NCBI GenBank assembly: GCA_027022365.1
Contig: JALVYU010000026.1
Span: 434,001 to 498,000, forward strand
Direction of reading: 5' to 3'
DNA: 64,000 nt
From: Desulfurococcales archaeon
GTDB taxonomy: Archaea; Thermoproteota; Thermoprotei_A; Sulfolobales; Desulfurococcaceae
Part shown: positions 16,937 to 25,130 of the stretch, in pieces
How the letters are laid out: each line of letters begins with the position of its first letter
How positions within the stretch are numbered: position 1 is the first letter of the stretch
Position numbers and translations under genes: made by a program
Notes under the pieces: model-generated
Told to the model about the DNA's origin: nothing
The model's input: the letters and a program-made list of their open reading frames with translations, nothing else
The model's database searches: none

Positions 16937-17032
16937 GCGGTTTCCACCAGATGTGGTTATTCTTTTAATTTTATTTTTTATGGATACGATTAATACTTTA
17001 CAGGCAAATTATGTTTTTGACGGTAGATCGAC

Positions 17033-18523
17033 ATGAGCAGAGATACTGTGATCGTGGATAGAAAAGAAAAGATAGCGATCACTATATTGCTCATCATAGT
17101 GTTGGCTGTTGCAGCCTATAACTTTTATTCATTAGATCAAAAGCTCACATCAGAAGAAATTAGCAGAGGTGGTAAGGGATATGTTTCTGACGAGGTTTGG
17201 TATGTTTCGAGTGCTAGGAATATTCTAGAAAAAGTGTTTCATGCTCTACCAAGATTCTATGGAGAACCAGGTGCGTCTATCATATATACTGTGCCAGCGA
17301 ATATGTCGGCTATTTATGATGGAGCTAAACTATGTAATATTAAAATAATAGATACAAGCTATGACAAAATCAACGCGTTCTATGTGCAGGCACCAACAAT
17401 AAGCTGTATAGAAAAATATGTTTCTTATTTGAAGAATAACGGAGTTCATATTACCGATGTTATTTATGGATGGCGTATACCGGACGCCGCAAATATCAAT
17501 AATTACATGAACTACGAACACCCGCCACTCGTGAAATATTTGATAGCTTTGTCAATGACAATATTTGGAGACTATCCGCTTTTCTGGAGGATACCTAGTA
17601 TTATAGCTGGTTTGCTCGTCATCCTTTTCACGTTTTTGGTAATGAAAAACCTCACCAAAAATGAGTGGTTAGCTCTTGGTGTATCTGCTGCTTTGCTTCT
17701 CGACCCTATCCTTCGCGCTATGTCGAGCATAGCAATGCTTGACGTATTCGTAGCACTAGCAACGGTTATAGCCGTGTACTTTGCCTCTAAGAAGAGATAT
17801 AAGCTGGCAATAATAACTGGTGTTTTCGGCTCCATTGTTAAGTTTAGCGTATTGTTTGTGATGATACCTATATCGATCCTATACGTAAGGGAAGCGGTCA
17901 AAAAGGATCGGAGATTTTCGACTCTCGTATATTCAGCTATTGAGGTTGTGCTTATTAGCATCGTGCTGTTCCTACTGTTTCAGATCACTGTCTCACTGCC
18001 GTTGATCATGTACACAGGTTTTTCATCATGGTTTCAACAATCAATAACTGGAGCTATATCCTGGCATCTATCCATAAAATGTAGTGGGCCCAACTGCCCA
18101 GTGTCGTCCACGCCTATAGATTGGTTTCTCGGCGTAAACTCGTTTGTACTATATTATTTTGAAAACAACAGAGCACTGCTTGCGCAGACATTATGGCCTG
18201 CATGGGCGTTATCATTGGTAATGTTTGTTCTCCTACTACCTGCGTATAGGAAGCACCGCGGATTTGCCTTGAGTTCATTATTTTTATTTGGCGTGCTTAC
18301 AGGCTATGTTTTAGATTATGTTCTTGGCGGAAAAACACAGTATAGCTTCTATGCGGTCCAACTTGTTCCCTACGTTTACATGGTTCTAGGCTTCTCGTTG
18401 TTCGATATAATGGTTTCAAAAGAGCGCTTCAAACAAATACTGAGAGACTGGTATGCAATACTTAGTAGGATATGGGATATAATACTTAGTATCCTGGTGA
18501 TCAAGCATGGATACGAGGAATGA
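17033..18523 (+). CDS. PMT-like (GT39/ArnT-type) membrane glycosyltransferase
   Basis: A 496-residue polytopic protein. One membrane segment lies near residues 14-33, then comes a large extracytoplasmic region, then about ten further segments. The VSDEVWYVSSARNIL segment holds the acidic motif of loop 1 seen in dolichyl-phosphate-mannose protein mannosyltransferases, and YEHPPLVKYLIAL and AMLDVFVALA match other conserved positions of the PMT/ArnT fold. It is likely to transfer a sugar from dolichyl phosphate to protein or lipid on the outer membrane face. The loop between the two motifs is unusually long and contains four Cys residues that could form disulfides. The downstream gene overlaps its end by 17 nt. 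Confidence 0.78.
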   Translation: MSRDTVIVDRKEKIAITILLIIVLAVAAYNFYSLDQKLTSEEISRGGKGYVSDEVWYVSSARNILEKVFHALPRFYGEPGASIIYTVPANMSAIYDGAKLCNIKIIDTSYDKINAFYVQAPTISCIEKYVSYLKNNGVHITDVIYGWRIPDAANINNYMNYEHPPLVKYLIALSMTIFGDYPLFWRIPSIIAGLLVILFTFLVMKNLTKNEWLALGVSAALLLDPILRAMSSIAMLDVFVALATVIAVYFASKKRYKLAIITGVFGSIVKFSVLFVMIPISILYVREAVKKDRRFSTLVYSAIEVVLISIVLFLLFQITVSLPLIMYTGFSSWFQQSITGAISWHLSIKCSGPNCPVSSTPIDWFLGVNSFVLYYFENNRALLAQTLWPAWALSLVMFVLLLPAYRKHRGFALSSLFLFGVLTGYVLDYVLGGKTQYSFYAVQLVPYVYMVLGFSLFDIMVSKERFKQILRDWYAILSRIWDIILSILVIKHGYEE

Positions 18524-19202
18524 CTACAGAGTATTATTGCTAGAGAAAGCCATCGATGAGCTTGCAATGCGGATAAAGAACTGGAGTTTACCTTTTCCCA
18601 TCAATAAAGGGAAATTAGAGGAGATGGTAAAACAAGCTAAAAACGCCGTCTACAGGATAAAGTACTCCTTCTTGCCAACAAAAATTCTATTGAAATCTCC
18701 CGAAATCGGTGAGTTGGAGAAGCTTGGGAAACATATACGTGAGGAGCTATTCAAAAACTACACTGCCATGAGATCTCAGATTCGGCTCACTACTAAACAA
18801 AGACTCATCATTGCTGAGATCAAATACTGTCTTTGGATGATCATGGGTTTTCGTCGAAGATTAAGGTATGGTGATGAGAATCTTCCCGAATATGCTGTGG
18901 ACGTTATTGGTGTCGAGGTATTATCAGTACAAAATCATCCTTCCGCCAATAATCTTAAAGTACTAAAGGCTGGAACCGAGAAATTTGGCTTCATAATTGT
19001 TACAAATATAAAAAACATTAAAGCAGGTGAGGTACGTGCTATTGCTATCCTTCCTCCTCGGGAGTTCATGGGAATAATTAGTGAGGCCATGATAGTATCC
19101 GATGTGCTAGATAATAATATGAAGGGAAAATTCGTGCCTTATTCTATTATCAACTTGAATGAGTTGAGATCCAAAGTTATAGAGCTCATCGAGAGTCATT
19201 AG
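18507..19202 (+). CDS. tRNA-binding (EMAP-II/Arc1p-like OB-fold) domain protein
   Basis: A 231-residue protein with a helical, basic N-terminal part (about residues 1-125) and a C-terminal OB-fold tRNA-binding domain from about residue 130: VDVIGVEVLSVQNHPSANNL, FIIVTNIKNIKAGE and AIAILPPREFMGIISEAMIV. Such domains occur as trans-acting tRNA-binding factors and as appendages of aminoacyl-tRNA synthetases. Its start lies 17 nt inside the PMT-like gene, so translation is probably coupled although the functions look unrelated. No synthetase domain is fused. Confidence 0.8.
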   Translation: MDTRNDYRVLLLEKAIDELAMRIKNWSLPFPINKGKLEEMVKQAKNAVYRIKYSFLPTKILLKSPEIGELEKLGKHIREELFKNYTAMRSQIRLTTKQRLIIAEIKYCLWMIMGFRRRLRYGDENLPEYAVDVIGVEVLSVQNHPSANNLKVLKAGTEKFGFIIVTNIKNIKAGEVRAIAILPPREFMGIISEAMIVSDVLDNNMKGKFVPYSIINLNELRSKVIELIESH

Positions 19203-19253
19203 TTTTGGGGTTTTTAAATTTTTATGCTAGCATTCTTTTAACGGTGAAAAGAT

Positions 19254-19439
19254 ATGGCTGGAAGCATTGCAAGGATGAGGTTAATTACTGTTAAAATGCC
19301 CGAGATATATGTTGAAGGATTAGACGAACTAGTAAAGATTGGTCGGTATAGTAGTAGGAGCGAAGTAATAAGAGTAGCTGTCCGTGACCTTCTTAAGAAA
19401 GAATTATGGATACAAGAGGCAGAACTTAGAGTCCAGTAA
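19254..19439 (+). CDS. Ribbon-helix-helix (CopG/MetJ-Arc) DNA-binding protein
   Basis: A 61-residue protein with the RHH pattern: strand [23 protein letters not shown] split by a turn, then the [10 protein letters not shown] helix-turn motif and a final helix VRDLLKKEL. It would bind DNA as a dimer through the antiparallel strand pair. GGTGAAAAG lies just before the ATG. No toxin gene is adjacent, so a stand-alone transcription factor is more likely than an antitoxin. The target is unknown. Confidence 0.85.
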   Translation: MAGSIARMRLITVKMPEIYVEGLDELVKIGRYSSRSEVIRVAVRDLLKKELWIQEAELRVQ

Positions 19440-19445
19440 CGGTTT

Positions 19446-19916
19446 TTAGGAGATAGTTGATTTGATGGATTTTCTAGCCTTTTCTATTAATAACCTATAT
19501 AGTGGCTCATCTAGTTCGAGAACTCTAAAACTTAGTGGCGGCATGAAACCTGGGAAAATCCTGCGTAGCTCATTAAGTGTAATTGGGTAGTCATACAGTT
19601 TGGGATTAACGACCTCAAGCGCCATAGCGGCTCGAGAGCCTGATATATAGCTATAATCATCTCTCCCTAGCCCTGTCTGTGCAAATTCATTTAATTTACG
19701 CCAAACAGCGTTTGAATCACCAAATATGACTTTACCAACTGTAAACTCGCCAATTATCGCTCTTACACTCCCGCTAGCATAAACTATAATTGTGGAACCG
19801 GGTTCTGGTTTGAGGCCAAACCATTTCCTCAGCTCAAACTTCTTTATGCCTGCAAATATTCTATAGGCGTATTTAGGCCTAATACTCATCAAATATACTT
19901 TCTTTTCCTTCTCCAA
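19446..19916 (-). CDS. ASCH/PUA-like domain protein
   Basis: A 156-residue protein opening with LMSIRPKYAYRIFAGIKKFELRK, the pattern of ASCH domains (repeated hydrophobic-Gly-K-E-R motif after a short strand), followed by IVYASGSVRAIIGEFTVGKV. ASCH domains are PUA-like folds linked to RNA binding or transcription coactivation; some have RNase or amidohydrolase activity. Start is TTG 19916, 4 nt after a GGTGAT core. It converges with the RHH gene (6 nt) and is divergent from the tRNA methyltransferase gene at 19977. The function is otherwise unknown. Confidence 0.75.
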   Translation of the reverse strand: MEKEKKVYLMSIRPKYAYRIFAGIKKFELRKWFGLKPEPGSTIIVYASGSVRAIIGEFTVGKVIFGDSNAVWRKLNEFAQTGLGRDDYSYISGSRAAMALEVVNPKLYDYPITLNELRRIFPGFMPPLSFRVLELDEPLYRLLIEKARKSIKSTIS

Positions 19917-19976
19917 TCAAATCACCCAGTCTTCTCTACTTTTAAAACGGATTATATACATCTAGTATAATTCTAG

Positions 19977-20804
19977 ATGAAGAGGGTTGGTATTACTGAG
20001 GAAAGGATGATGACTGACACCAGGACTGATAGTCTCAGTTATGGAGATATAGTCTCAATATATATTGACGAGAAGAGAAACTTCGTCATACGATTAGTCA
20101 GAGGTGGTATTCTAGGCACTGACAAGGGCTTCATTAAACATGACCATATCATTGGTAAGAGTTTTGGAGAAACAGTATATACTAGTAGAGGTGCGAAAGC
20201 ATATATCCTGCCCCCTATTCTAATCGATAAACTCAGGCTTCTTAAGAGAACAACTCAGGTAATCTATCCTAAAGACTTGTCGTTCATGATATATTTATCC
20301 GGAATACGTCCGGGCTCACGCGTTCTCGAGGCAGGTGTTGGAACAGGTTTTCTGACCATAAGCCTTGCCAATTTCGTCGGCCCTAATGGTAAGGTATACG
20401 GTTTCGATCTAAATAAAAAAAGAATTAGGATCCTAGGGGAGGCAATAGAGATTCTAGGCTATAAAGATCGTGTAGTTTTAAAAGTAGGCGATGTAAGAAA
20501 GCCCTTAGATCTACGTGGTCTGGATGCTGTTTTTCTCGACATACCGGATCCATGGAATGCCTTACAAACCATCTATGAAGTGTTGAAGCCTGGTTTTCCA
20601 GTAATAATATATGTTCCCACAGTCAACCAGCTGGAAAAGACTGTCATCGCTCTTCGGGAGCATGGTGGATTCTTATCAGTGCATGCATACGAGTTATTGC
20701 TTAGAGAATATGATGTATCCAAGGGCGCGACTCGTCCCCAGACATTAATGATAGGTCATACCGGGTACATAGTTTATGCAAGAAAAGTGTTTTGTGAGAA
20801 ATAA
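19977..20804 (+). CDS. trmI: tRNA (adenine-N1)-methyltransferase (TrmI family, m1A57/58)
   Basis: Methylates N1 of adenine 58 (and 57 in archaea) in the T loop of tRNA, stabilising tRNA in hyperthermophiles. After an N-terminal beta domain, the conserved TQVIYPKDLSFMIY segment leads into the class I SAM-binding motif VLEAGVGTGFLTI (about residues 115-127), the acidic YGFDLNKKRI, and DAVFLDIPDPW. The C-terminus has TRPQTLMIGHTGYIVYARK, typical of TrmI. ATG 19977 may be leaderless, since TATA-like sequence lies about 25-30 nt upstream; ATG 20007 is a second candidate with GGAAAGG before it. Confidence 0.92.
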   Translation: MKRVGITEERMMTDTRTDSLSYGDIVSIYIDEKRNFVIRLVRGGILGTDKGFIKHDHIIGKSFGETVYTSRGAKAYILPPILIDKLRLLKRTTQVIYPKDLSFMIYLSGIRPGSRVLEAGVGTGFLTISLANFVGPNGKVYGFDLNKKRIRILGEAIEILGYKDRVVLKVGDVRKPLDLRGLDAVFLDIPDPWNALQTIYEVLKPGFPVIIYVPTVNQLEKTVIALREHGGFLSVHAYELLLREYDVSKGATRPQTLMIGHTGYIVYARKVFCEK

Positions 20805-20819
20805 AAACGCTCTTCGATG

Positions 20820-21143
20820 CTAGGCTGAGCCTTCGTATTCTTTGGCTCTTTTGACAATTGTTTCCAAGGCTTTCTCATAGTCTGGCTGTAATGCCTCGTT
20901 TAGCGGTAGCTGTGATAGAAGAACACGTATACTGCCGTCATCAAATTCTGCTAATAGCTGTGGAACCCAAGCCATACCGTATTCGTCGGTATCGCCGTGT
21001 TCGATTAGGTAGACGTAATCTTCGTATTTCACTTCAACCTGAGCACCTAGTCTTCTAGCAGCTTCTTCCGCAATTTTTGTCCAAAGACTATGATATGGAT
21101 GATGCGTTGCTGTTACCAGTACTAGCTTCTTTATTCTAGGCAT
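20820..21143 (-). CDS. Uncharacterised 107-residue alpha/beta protein
   Basis: I do not recognise a named family. The order strand (KLVLVTAT), loop with HHPYHSLW, helix (TKIAEEAARRLG), strand (VEVKYEDYVYLI), then IRVLLSQLPLNEAL and a final helix (EKALETIVKRAKE) resembles a thioredoxin-like fold. At the place where a CxxC would sit there is HHPY, so a redox role is unlikely. It converges with trmI (15 nt) and has its own short upstream region to the next minus-strand gene. Confidence 0.7.
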   Translation of the reverse strand: MPRIKKLVLVTATHHPYHSLWTKIAEEAARRLGAQVEVKYEDYVYLIEHGDTDEYGMAWVPQLLAEFDDGSIRVLLSQLPLNEALQPDYEKALETIVKRAKEYEGSA

Positions 21144-21196
21144 CCTTACACCTTATTTCATTATTTTCTTAGATAGAATTTGAAGAGATAGCTACA

Positions 21197-21706
21197 TTAT
21201 ATTATTTCCGCTAAACCTGTTGATATGAGTAAATCTATTATTATTGGGATACTTGATGCGAGGTAGGGAACTCTACTCAGACTCAGCGATTCTATTCCTG
21301 GTGAAATCTCACGTGTTCTCTCAAGAAGACTATAGGGGATATCGCTATGAATCCCTGAGAGGAACAATATTTTGTCATAATTCTTGCTTATGGATGTAAG
21401 CCGGGAGCGAAAATAATGAATACTTAGTGGAGCATTTTCAGTTAGATGAATTATGTATGCGTCTTTGATTATTTTTTGTAGAAACTCCTCGATCGAGGCT
21501 TTCTCATCATGGCACTTGTGTTGTTTATTTTTGCACACAACAAGATGCATGGAGTGCTTTCGAGGATAAACTATTATCAGATTATCTAGCATTGCTGTAT
21601 GTTTGAACGAATTGATTATTCTGGGTATAATATCGTATCTGTTAAAATCGGGTTTTGTCTCAATAAAAGCGATGTTATATTGGCTGAGGCTTTGGTTTTC
21701 TCTCAT
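21197..21706 (-). CDS. Unknown protein downstream of and overlapping S26e
   Basis: A 169-residue protein with no family I can name. The start ATG 21706 lies inside the S26e gene, overlapping its last 10 codons in another frame (32 nt), so coupled translation is likely. Visible features are alternating strands and helices (IAFIETKPDF, LIIVYPRKHSMHLVV, ILFLSGIHSDIPYSLLE) and a C-terminal SLSRVPYLASSIPIII segment. The last two motifs loosely recall SPOUT methyltransferase endings, but the match is too weak to assign. Cys pairs are absent. The coding pattern looks genuine from its length and codon composition. Confidence 0.65.
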   Translation of the reverse strand: MRENQSLSQYNIAFIETKPDFNRYDIIPRIINSFKHTAMLDNLIIVYPRKHSMHLVVCKNKQHKCHDEKASIEEFLQKIIKDAYIIHLTENAPLSIHYFRSRLTSISKNYDKILFLSGIHSDIPYSLLERTREISPGIESLSLSRVPYLASSIPIIIDLLISTGLAEII

Positions 21707-21962
21707 GCTCTGGTCTGACCTTTACTATTCCTAGGTGTACCGCACATGATACACAATAGCATTTTGTTACAGGGTATCTCATAATAATGGCGCCTTTTTT
21801 CTCTAATTCTCTGGCTAGCTGTGGATTGACTGGACTATACCATCTTGTAACGCATATAGCTTTATCTTTCGGTATAAGTCTTCCACAGTTGTCACATTGT
21901 ATGTACTCGACTCGGCCTTTGGAACCCTTATGTCTTCCTCGGCTCTCCCTTTTTTTAGGCAT
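21675..21962 (-). CDS. rps26e: Ribosomal protein S26e (eS26)
   Basis: Small-subunit protein near the mRNA exit channel, found in Eukarya and Crenarchaeota but not in Euryarchaeota or Bacteria. Signatures are the basic MPKKRESRGRHKGSKGR start, VEYIQCDNCGRLIPKDKA and KCYCVSCAVHLGIVKVR, giving a zinc-binding set of Cys residues. I place the start at ATG 21962, which follows AGGAGAGAT; an upstream in-frame ATG at 21977 would add five residues. It is followed by an overlapping unknown gene. Its presence is a strong marker for a crenarchaeal genome. Confidence 0.95.
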   Translation of the reverse strand: MPKKRESRGRHKGSKGRVEYIQCDNCGRLIPKDKAICVTRWYSPVNPQLARELEKKGAIIMRYPVTKCYCVSCAVHLGIVKVRPEHERKPKPQPI

Positions 21963-22050
21963 TATATCTCTCCTCATGTAATTTCTAGTGCTGATAATGG
22001 ATAATCGAAGAAGGGCAATATAAGTTATTATGTTTTAAATATTAGTGATG

Positions 22051-24627
22051 CTATTTGAAAAAGGATAGTGGGCTGAGCTTCATAACACCTATGATGTCCT
22101 CCCAACTAACACCTAGGGCTCCTAGAAGCTGGCTTAGAGCACCGTTAATAATTTCTATGTATTTATCTGGATCGATCTCGTAGAGTCGGGTGAGTTGAAC
22201 AGCTTTATATCCATCCCTAGACTTTACCTTGACAAAGATTATTAGGTCGCCGGGAGCCACATTTATTCCATGGCGTTTCAATTGTAGTGCGGCCTTAACA
22301 TGTGGGGGTTTATTCTTAGTATAGTTCTCTACGGGCTTTGTTAATCCTACCTTGAATGCAAGCTCGTTTAGCATGACTTCTTTATTTCGGAGTTTTCTAT
22401 AGAGTGTTTTCACTTGGTTTTCAAGCCATTCTTTTAACTCGACAAAATCCTCAGGGTCTTCTGCCTGTTTTAGCCTTTCAGTTAATTCTATGAATAGTTT
22501 CTTAAGGAATTCCGGTGTGTTTCTCTTTTTAGCCACCATCCCCTTGATCTCTATGCCTCCTTCAACGTATCTACCGATGTAGTTCTTCTTAAGACCCGAG
22601 AAAAGAGCGTATTTAAAGGTCTTATCCACATCTATTTCCAGACCTAGGTTCCTTGAGACCCACTCCTGTAGTTTAGCCAACTGCTCAGGAGTAGGATCCC
22701 ATAGGAATATAGAGTCTGTGTCGCCGTATAGGACCTTGACACCTATTTCGGCCGCCTTCCTTAATATGGCGTATAGGGATCTCCTACCTAATGCTGTAAC
22801 GCTCTCAGCCATTGATGGAGAGTAGAGAGGAAATGTTGATGCCCCAAATACGCCGTAGCTAGCATTTATGAATACTTTCATAGCCCGTTGAACTACGTCG
22901 TACCAGGTCCTTTGGTCCTCTGGTATGTCCTTACTTTTAGCTCTCTTTTTGTAGAGTCCTACACGGAAATCTCTCAGCAGGCCGGTTATCTGTGCAGTTA
23001 GGCCTGGACGACTTATGCAGACGAAGTGTATCTTCTTCCCCGTCTCATCTATAACGGGGATTCTCTGGTTTTCGGGACATTTTTCGTAATCCACGGTCTC
23101 GTAGCTCAGATTATATCTCTTTATTATGCTGGGATACAGCGATGCAACGTCAAGAACAGTTATATTGAAGAAGACTCCCTTCGGAGGCTCTATAACTAGC
23201 GCTCCAGCATATTTTTTGCCCTCGATTGTTGCTTGTGTTGTGCTTGATTTGCTATGTTTCTTTATGTCTTCCGGCTCCGGTATGAGATAGCCTAGTCTTC
23301 GATGCTCCCAGTAGAACTGGTTTTGGATCCATCTGGATATACTCTTTCGACATATATCTTCTATACTGGTCTTAGCAATACGAGCTAATAGGATCATGAG
23401 CCTCCATACAAGTTCTTTATTGAACAGTGTTAGTTGCAGCGTTATTAGGGCGTCTCTAAAGTTGTATGCTATTAGCCTGCCATAGGGGAGTTCTCCTATG
23501 TTTCCTTCGACCTCGAGCTTTGATATTCCCAGTAGTGCCGAGGCTATAGTGTCAAGGTTCTCCTCCTGGTATTTTCCACCGAATGCATAGGATTTAATTG
23601 AACGGTTCTTGAAGAATTTATATAGGTCTAAATGTATTGAAGATTCAATCTTTATCATGTCCTCATGAAATCTAAAAGGTAATAGTTCCTTCGGTATTCC
23701 GATCCTCAGGGCTCTATGATATAAGTAGTTTAGGTCGAAGTTATCGCCGTTAAATGTTATTATGATTGGATATGACGCGAGAACGCGGATTGCCTCCATT
23801 ATAAGAGCTTCTTCGCTATCATAGAACTCTATTGTAGCGTCCATGGGATATTCTTCAGGGATTTCTCCCCAGTGATGTTCTCGAGCAAGAAGTAGTACTC
23901 GTTTGTATCCATCGTTCCCGACAAAAGCAATACTAGTCACGGGATACTCTGCTGCGACGGGATGTGGCACTCTTCCCCTAAACGGGGTGTATACCTCGAT
24001 GTCTACAGCAACTCTTCTCGCTTTTGGCGGTTTTTCCTCGAATAATGGTAGCCATTGAAGGGCTAGCTTTCTTGTTTCTTCATCCTCTCCTCTGAATATG
24101 TTTTTAACAGTATTCACGACTTCTTGTGGTATTATTGGTTTGATTAAGTGGAATGGGTTTTTGGTATTAGTAGAGTTGACGCGATATCTCATGCCGGGGA
24201 TTAGTTGGTAGTCAAATACATAGTTCTCGTGATATTTGATATGTGCCTCCCATGCTCGGGGCACTTTTCCTCTAAGCTTAGCAACACTAAGTGGATCTTT
24301 AGTTATTATCTTTGTTAATTGTACTTCTTCATTAGTTAATGGATTTATCTTAGTTATGGTCTCAATAGAATCGAAACCAGGATGATTAATAATTTCTTTT
24401 ATTTTACTCACTTCGTTAGGAGGTAGATCTGTGAGAAAGTATGGTTTATGCCCTGCAGGATCGGGTAAATATATGAGTTTTCCTCCATCAAGACTAATGA
24501 ACTCAAGAACAGCTTTTCCTAGTTCACCGTCGTAAAACACGCCTAATAAATAGGCTTGTTCATCAAGCTTTTTAACCCTCCTATCCGGAACAAGTCGATA
24601 AACATCCTTTATTTTATCGATTTTCAA
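22051..24627 (-). CDS. polB1: Family-B DNA polymerase, PolB1 (Dpo1) group
   Basis: The principal replicative polymerase of Crenarchaeota, orthologous to Sulfolobus Dpo1. 858 residues. Exonuclease motifs: AVDIEVYTPF, IITFNGDNFDLNYLY and YNFRDALITL. Polymerase motifs: VLDVASLYPSIIKRYN (A), MKVFINASYGVFGA (B), VLYGDTDSIFLW (C), and FSGLKKNYIGRY. The block ITGLLRDFRVGLYKKRAK closely matches Sulfolobus PolB1 as I remember it. The C-terminus ends in SPLSFFK, which is not a clear PCNA box, unlike PolB3. The NAC gene ends 7 nt upstream, suggesting co-transcription. Confidence 0.95.
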   Translation of the reverse strand: MKIDKIKDVYRLVPDRRVKKLDEQAYLLGVFYDGELGKAVLEFISLDGGKLIYLPDPAGHKPYFLTDLPPNEVSKIKEIINHPGFDSIETITKINPLTNEEVQLTKIITKDPLSVAKLRGKVPRAWEAHIKYHENYVFDYQLIPGMRYRVNSTNTKNPFHLIKPIIPQEVVNTVKNIFRGEDEETRKLALQWLPLFEEKPPKARRVAVDIEVYTPFRGRVPHPVAAEYPVTSIAFVGNDGYKRVLLLAREHHWGEIPEEYPMDATIEFYDSEEALIMEAIRVLASYPIIITFNGDNFDLNYLYHRALRIGIPKELLPFRFHEDMIKIESSIHLDLYKFFKNRSIKSYAFGGKYQEENLDTIASALLGISKLEVEGNIGELPYGRLIAYNFRDALITLQLTLFNKELVWRLMILLARIAKTSIEDICRKSISRWIQNQFYWEHRRLGYLIPEPEDIKKHSKSSTTQATIEGKKYAGALVIEPPKGVFFNITVLDVASLYPSIIKRYNLSYETVDYEKCPENQRIPVIDETGKKIHFVCISRPGLTAQITGLLRDFRVGLYKKRAKSKDIPEDQRTWYDVVQRAMKVFINASYGVFGASTFPLYSPSMAESVTALGRRSLYAILRKAAEIGVKVLYGDTDSIFLWDPTPEQLAKLQEWVSRNLGLEIDVDKTFKYALFSGLKKNYIGRYVEGGIEIKGMVAKKRNTPEFLKKLFIELTERLKQAEDPEDFVELKEWLENQVKTLYRKLRNKEVMLNELAFKVGLTKPVENYTKNKPPHVKAALQLKRHGINVAPGDLIIFVKVKSRDGYKAVQLTRLYEIDPDKYIEIINGALSQLLGALGVSWEDIIGVMKLSPLSFFK

Positions 24628-24634
24628 TGATTAT

Positions 24635-24991
24635 TTACCCCATACTCTTTAGTTTCAATAATGCTTCAGCTATATCACCTTTTGCCTCAATGAGCGCTTT
24701 CTTTGCTTCTTCTTTGGAAACACCTGTTTGTGAGACAATGAATTCTACATCTTCATCGCTGATTTCGATCTCTACTTCTTCCTCTAGTGACTCTTCGTGT
24801 AGGCTACCGCCTGTTATCTGAAATATATTGGTGCCTCTAGCAAACATTTGGATGACTTGGGGCGAGTCTATTACTATCTTTTTCGTTGAGAGTATTATTT
24901 CAACTCTTTTTACATCTTCGAGTTCTCGTAGTTCTATCCCCATTCTTTTTAAAGCCCGTCTTAGTTCTCTTGGACTCATTCCCGGTAGCAT
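24635..24991 (-). CDS. nac: Nascent polypeptide-associated complex protein (NAC)
   Basis: Ribosome-associated chaperone that binds emerging chains as a homodimer in archaea. The NAC domain covers about residues 30-75 (VKRVEIILSTKKIVIDSPQV, NIFQITGG), followed by a C-terminal UBA domain, EFIVSQTGVSKEEAKKALIEAKGDIAEALLKL. ATG 24991 is chosen because GGTGTG lies 4 nt before it; an in-frame GTG at 25000 overlaps that SD. It lies immediately upstream of polB1 and is divergent from the beta-CASP nuclease gene. Confidence 0.95.
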   Translation of the reverse strand: MLPGMSPRELRRALKRMGIELRELEDVKRVEIILSTKKIVIDSPQVIQMFARGTNIFQITGGSLHEESLEEEVEIEISDEDVEFIVSQTGVSKEEAKKALIEAKGDIAEALLKLKSMG

Positions 24992-25130
24992 CTTACACAC
25001 CTATTTCTTTTATCCTTCTCTATTCTAATAACTAGCTGGTCTTAAAGGATATTATCCATAATTAAGGAATGCATGCGAAGATACTATTAATAGTGGGATA
25101 GTTTGTAGTCTGTTACGATGGTGTTAAATC

